Shown here in pieces: positions 61,888 to 64,000 of a stretch of 64,000 bases of DNA. The stretch's first letter is position 1. Every line of letters starts with the position of its first letter. Where the stretch lies: the NCBI GenBank assembly GCA_022823665.1, contig JAJEHN010000001.1, positions 62,001 to 126,000 on the forward strand. Direction: 5' to 3'. The position numbers were made by a program, and so were the translations under genes. The DNA comes from Thermoanaerobaculia bacterium. GTDB taxonomy: Bacteria > Acidobacteriota > Thermoanaerobaculia > Multivoradales > Multivoraceae. The notes under the pieces are model-generated. The model saw only the letters and a program-made list of their open reading frames with translations. It did no database searches and was not told where the DNA came from.

Positions 61888-61945
61888 CTAGCACCTTGCA
61901 CCGAGGGAACTCGCTTCGCTGCGTTCCCTAGGTGCAAGCTCCTAG
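61888..61945. repeat. 58-bp palindrome covering the coxB stop (REP-like or terminator)
   Basis: The arms from CTAG (61888-61891) to CTAG (61942-61945) pair in at least 20 of the first 23 positions, including CTTGCACC with GGTGCAAG and AGGGAAC with GTTCCCT. The loop is CTTCGCTG-like. The right end contains the coxB stop codon. No T-run follows in the minus direction, so it is not a classic intrinsic terminator; it may be a REP-type repeat or a 3' mRNA-stabilising stem. The rest of 61785-61941 holds nothing else beyond the GH109 promoter hexamer. Confidence 0.7.
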
Positions 61946-62745
61946 AAGTCGAAGAAGTCGTCGTCGCTGCCGGTGAGGTAGGACGCTTCCTCGTCGAGCC
62001 AGGCCTGGAACTCTTCCTCGGTGTGCACGGTCAGGAAGCCGCGCATCGAGTAGTGGCTGTTGCCGCAGAGCTGGGCGCAGGCGATCTCGTAAACGTAGTC
62101 CGGGTTGCCGGTCTCTTCGCGGATCTGGGCCGTCGTCTTGGTGGGAACGAACCAGACCGGAATCGAGATGCCCGGAATCGTGTCCTGCTTGATCCGCATG
62201 TTCGGCAGGTTGAAGCTGTGGATCACGTCCTTGGACGACAGGTGGATGATCGCCGCCTTGTCGACCGGGAGATGCAACTGGTTCACCGTCCAGATGTCGT
62301 CGGCGCCGGCCGGATCATCGCGGTCGAGGCCGATCGGATTCGTCGCTTCGTCGATCAGTGACAGGTCCTGCGCGCCGAACTCGCCGTCGGCGCCGGGATA
62401 CCAGACGTTCCAGGCGAACTGCTGCGCCACGACCCGCACCACCGTCGACTCCGACTCCGGCGGCACTTCGTCGACACGCTCCGCCCACATCGGGATCGAG
62501 AAGCCGAGCAGGAGAATCCCCTCCGCGATCGCGACGGCGACCTCCCCGTAGGTGCTCATCTTGCTCTTGACGCCGACGTAGTCCGCCTTCGGGTTGCGCC
62601 TGGCGCGGAAACGCACCAGCGTGTAGAGGAAGAACGCGCCCCAGACGATGAAGAGCGCAAGCATCAGGTAGTGCACCGCGTCGATCATGTTGTCGATCCG
62701 GCCGGCGTGCTCCGACGCCGCGGCCGGGAACATGGCATCCATCAT
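61942..62745 (-). CDS. coxB: Cytochrome c oxidase subunit II
   Basis: The 267-residue subunit has two N-terminal helices (about 25-45 and 70-90) and a periplasmic cupredoxin domain. The CuA site is complete: His in SKDVIHSFNLP, then CAQLCGNSHYSM with the two Cys, His and Met. The quinol-oxidase version lacks these residues, so electrons come from cytochrome c. There is no C-terminal cytochrome c fusion. The ATG overlaps the stop of the upstream membrane gene by 4 bases (ATGA). The product works with subunits I and III in the inner membrane. Confidence 0.95.
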   Translation of the reverse strand: MMDAMFPAAASEHAGRIDNMIDAVHYLMLALFIVWGAFFLYTLVRFRARRNPKADYVGVKSKMSTYGEVAVAIAEGILLLGFSIPMWAERVDEVPPESESTVVRVVAQQFAWNVWYPGADGEFGAQDLSLIDEATNPIGLDRDDPAGADDIWTVNQLHLPVDKAAIIHLSSKDVIHSFNLPNMRIKQDTIPGISIPVWFVPTKTTAQIREETGNPDYVYEIACAQLCGNSHYSMRGFLTVHTEEEFQAWLDEEASYLTGSDDDFFDF

Positions 62746-63215
62746 GACTTGACAGGCTCCTCAACGGTGCTCCACCAGGGCGGCACCGGGTCGGTCCGAA
62801 GGCGGCGCGCGCGGCGCCGGAGATAGAGAAAGAAGAGAACGAAGGCGCCCTGCATCACGAAGACCGCCGCCAGCAGAAACCAGACGCCGGCCCGGGCCGC
62901 ATCGATCATCGTGCCTTCGGCGGCGCCGTAGCAGACCGAACAGGCCCAGGCTGCACGGTCGGAACCGAAGAGCCAGAACCCGGCCAGCAGGGGAACCGTG
63001 CGGAACAGCTTGCGGCGGCGGGCCCACTCTTCCTCGGGGGTCGTGATCTTGCGCCAGAACCAGATGCCGTACCAGACGAGCGCCGCCGCGACCGCGAAGG
63101 ACAGGACGGCGCCCACCGCGTACGCGCTGCCCTGCGCCAGACACCAGCCGCCGAAGAACAGCGCGAGAAGAACGGCGCTGCCGACGAAGACGATGTGGAT
63201 GACCTTCAGGTTCAT
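62742..63215 (-). CDS. Membrane protein of the cytochrome oxidase cluster
   Basis: The 157-residue protein has four hydrophobic helices (about 6-25, 33-52, 76-92, 107-130) and a central WACSVCYGAAEG motif. I recall a CSVCxG-containing membrane protein in the same place of Acidobacteriota cox clusters. The CxxC lacks the His of a heme site, so copper or redox chaperoning is a better guess than cytochrome function. It lies between COX4 and coxB, overlapping coxB by 4 bases. Confidence 0.72.
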   Translation of the reverse strand: MNLKVIHIVFVGSAVLLALFFGGWCLAQGSAYAVGAVLSFAVAAALVWYGIWFWRKITTPEEEWARRRKLFRTVPLLAGFWLFGSDRAAWACSVCYGAAEGTMIDAARAGVWFLLAAVFVMQGAFVLFFLYLRRRARRLRTDPVPPWWSTVEEPVKS

Positions 63216-63234
63216 GGCTCGATCAACGAAGCTG

Positions 63235-63564
63235 TCAGTGAGGTTCGTGCGCCTCGACTTCCGCGAACTCCCCGACCTGGTCCGCGACGGACGTAAGGAG
63301 CGGCAGCGCCATCAGGGCGATGAAGAAGGCCACGGTCAGCGCCAGCGTCCAGTAGACGATCTTCTTCTCGTCGATCAGGTGCATGAAGAAGCAGGCGACC
63401 AGCGACCCCTTGACGGTGGCGATGAACAGGCCGATGGTGAGGGCCACCGGCACGGATACATCCAGGTAGGACACCGCGACCGTGACGATCGTCAGCACGA
63501 AGAGGCTGACGAACACCGTGACGTAGATGCGGACCTGTTTGTCGATATCGACGTGTTCACTCAT
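63235..63564 (-). CDS. Cytochrome c oxidase subunit IV family protein
   Basis: The 109-residue protein has three helices and matches the prokaryotic COX4/CyoD-like family: YVTVFVSLFVLTIVTVAVSYL, ALTIGLFIATVKGSLVACFFMHLIDEKKIVYW, then a third helix. It stabilises the oxidase. It lies downstream of the subunit III gene and upstream of the CSVCYG protein in the same operon. Confidence 0.88.
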   Translation of the reverse strand: MSEHVDIDKQVRIYVTVFVSLFVLTIVTVAVSYLDVSVPVALTIGLFIATVKGSLVACFFMHLIDEKKIVYWTLALTVAFFIALMALPLLTSVADQVGEFAEVEAHEPH

Positions 63565-63615
63565 GGGATGCGACTCGCTCCAGGGTAACCGGGGTCAAGG
63601 GCGGAGAAACGCCCG

Positions 63616-64000
63616 CTACAGCAGGTAGAAAACGGGGAAGAGGAAGATCCAGACCAGGTCGACGAAGTGCCAGAACAGACCCGAGTGTTCGACCCGGTCG
63701 GTCAGCCACTGCCGGTTCGTGTGGAACAGCTTCGATCCCGGCCCGGTGAAGTAGGCGTTCCAGGCCATGCCGCCGATCACGTGCAGGGCGTGGAGCCCGG
63801 TCATGGCGAAGTAGATGGCGAGGAAGGTGCTCGACTCGGGGTAGTGGTGGTGCTCGAACTTCGCCGTGTACTCGAAGTACTTGATCACCAGGAAGATGCC
63901 GCCGCAGGCGACGGTCAACCAGCCGAACAGCTTGAACCGCCCCAACTGCCCGCGCATCAGCGACGCCCAGGCCATGACCATCGTCAGACTGGAGGCGATC
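63616..64000 (-). CDS. coxC: Cytochrome c oxidase subunit III (5' end cut by the window)
   Basis: The visible C-terminal 127 residues contain the conserved FAMTGLHALHVIGGMAWNAYF and HSGLFWHFVDLVWIFLFPVFYLL of heme-copper oxidase subunit III, with the preceding helix SLMRGQLGRFKLFGWLTVACGGIFLVIKYFEY. The frame continues to the window edge upstream of the first methionine, so the start lies outside. The gene should follow subunit I in the same direction. Confidence 0.93.
   Translation of the reverse strand, partial: IASSLTMVMAWASLMRGQLGRFKLFGWLTVACGGIFLVIKYFEYTAKFEHHHYPESSTFLAIYFAMTGLHALHVIGGMAWNAYFTGPGSKLFHTNRQWLTDRVEHSGLFWHFVDLVWIFLFPVFYLL

Noticed and set aside
1..64000. CRISPR arrays, insertion sequences, tRNA or rRNA genes
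   Set aside because: No regularly spaced direct repeats, transposase motifs, CCA-ended cloverleafs or conserved rRNA stretches were seen in either strand. The inverted repeat near 57 kb is the closest to a mobile element, but it carries no transposase.

Overview
The window is a strongly G+C-rich, densely packed bacterial chromosome segment. It carries no rRNA, tRNA, CRISPR array, phage or insertion sequence that I can recognise. The gene content points to an Acidobacteriota-like organism, possibly a marine or host-associated lineage with some Planctomycetota-like features. The evidence is a DUF5916 outer-membrane protein, a DUF1501 plus PSD1-type cytochrome pair, a PVC-type CxxCH protein, a formylglycine sulfatase, a GH109 Gfo/Idh/MocA protein, an aa3-type oxidase cluster and a group 1 sigma factor. 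This placement is inference, because no marker gene was compared.

Layout, left to right. Positions 1-4 kb hold a secreted alpha/beta hydrolase (cut by the window edge), a DUF5916 protein and a DsbA-fold isomerase. From 13.2 kb leftward to 4 kb runs a block of ten tightly spaced leftward genes. It starts with a small DUF7508-like protein, an acyl-CoA dehydrogenase, a CaiB/BaiF CoA-transferase and an enolase-superfamily enzyme. It continues with a CoA-binding protein, MetY, a class V aminotransferase, APS reductase, a siroheme dehydrogenase and uroporphyrinogen-III methyltransferase, so the left half is sulfate reduction, siroheme and homocysteine synthesis. A second CoA-transferase/acyl-CoA dehydrogenase pair diverges at 13.2 kb. 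Positions 16-31 kb contain TrkA, an enoyl-CoA hydratase, a PQQ dehydrogenase, a nitroreductase, a secreted TPR protein, a three-subunit succinate dehydrogenase with a cysteine-rich membrane anchor, a secreted M14 carboxypeptidase and a MATE exporter.

Positions 31-39 kb contain RpoD, a ribbon-helix-helix plus SPFH pair, a NahK-like kinase, a secreted spondin-domain protein, a frameshifted membrane protein, BolA, a 1-Cys peroxiredoxin and chorismate mutase. Positions 39-57 kb are rich in secreted and electron-transfer proteins. They include a lipoprotein sulfatase, a 979-residue PVC-type heme protein, an alpha carbonic anhydrase, a cytochrome c fused to a metal-site-deficient PhoD-like domain, a CmcJ-family oxidoreductase with a secreted amidohydrolase, an Amt transporter and a DUF1501/PSD1 pair. 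Positions 57-64 kb hold an LLM flavoenzyme, a methyltransferase, a glycosyltransferase overlapping a Tat-exported GH109 protein, and the coxC-COX4-membrane protein-coxB end of a cytochrome oxidase cluster.

Many neighbouring genes overlap by 1-4 bases (ATGA, GTGA or TGATG), so translational coupling is common. Several lone genes lack a Shine-Dalgarno sequence but carry a -10-like hexamer 6-9 bases before the start codon, which suggests leaderless transcripts. Two genes appear to start at CTG. The most interesting signals are the cytochrome c/pseudo-PhoD fusion, a C-terminal domain of about 115 residues shared by two unrelated secreted proteins, the Sdh1-like anchor, the SPFH/RHH pair with its upstream palindrome, the CmcJ/amidohydrolase pair, and two long palindromic elements at 57 and 61.9 kb.
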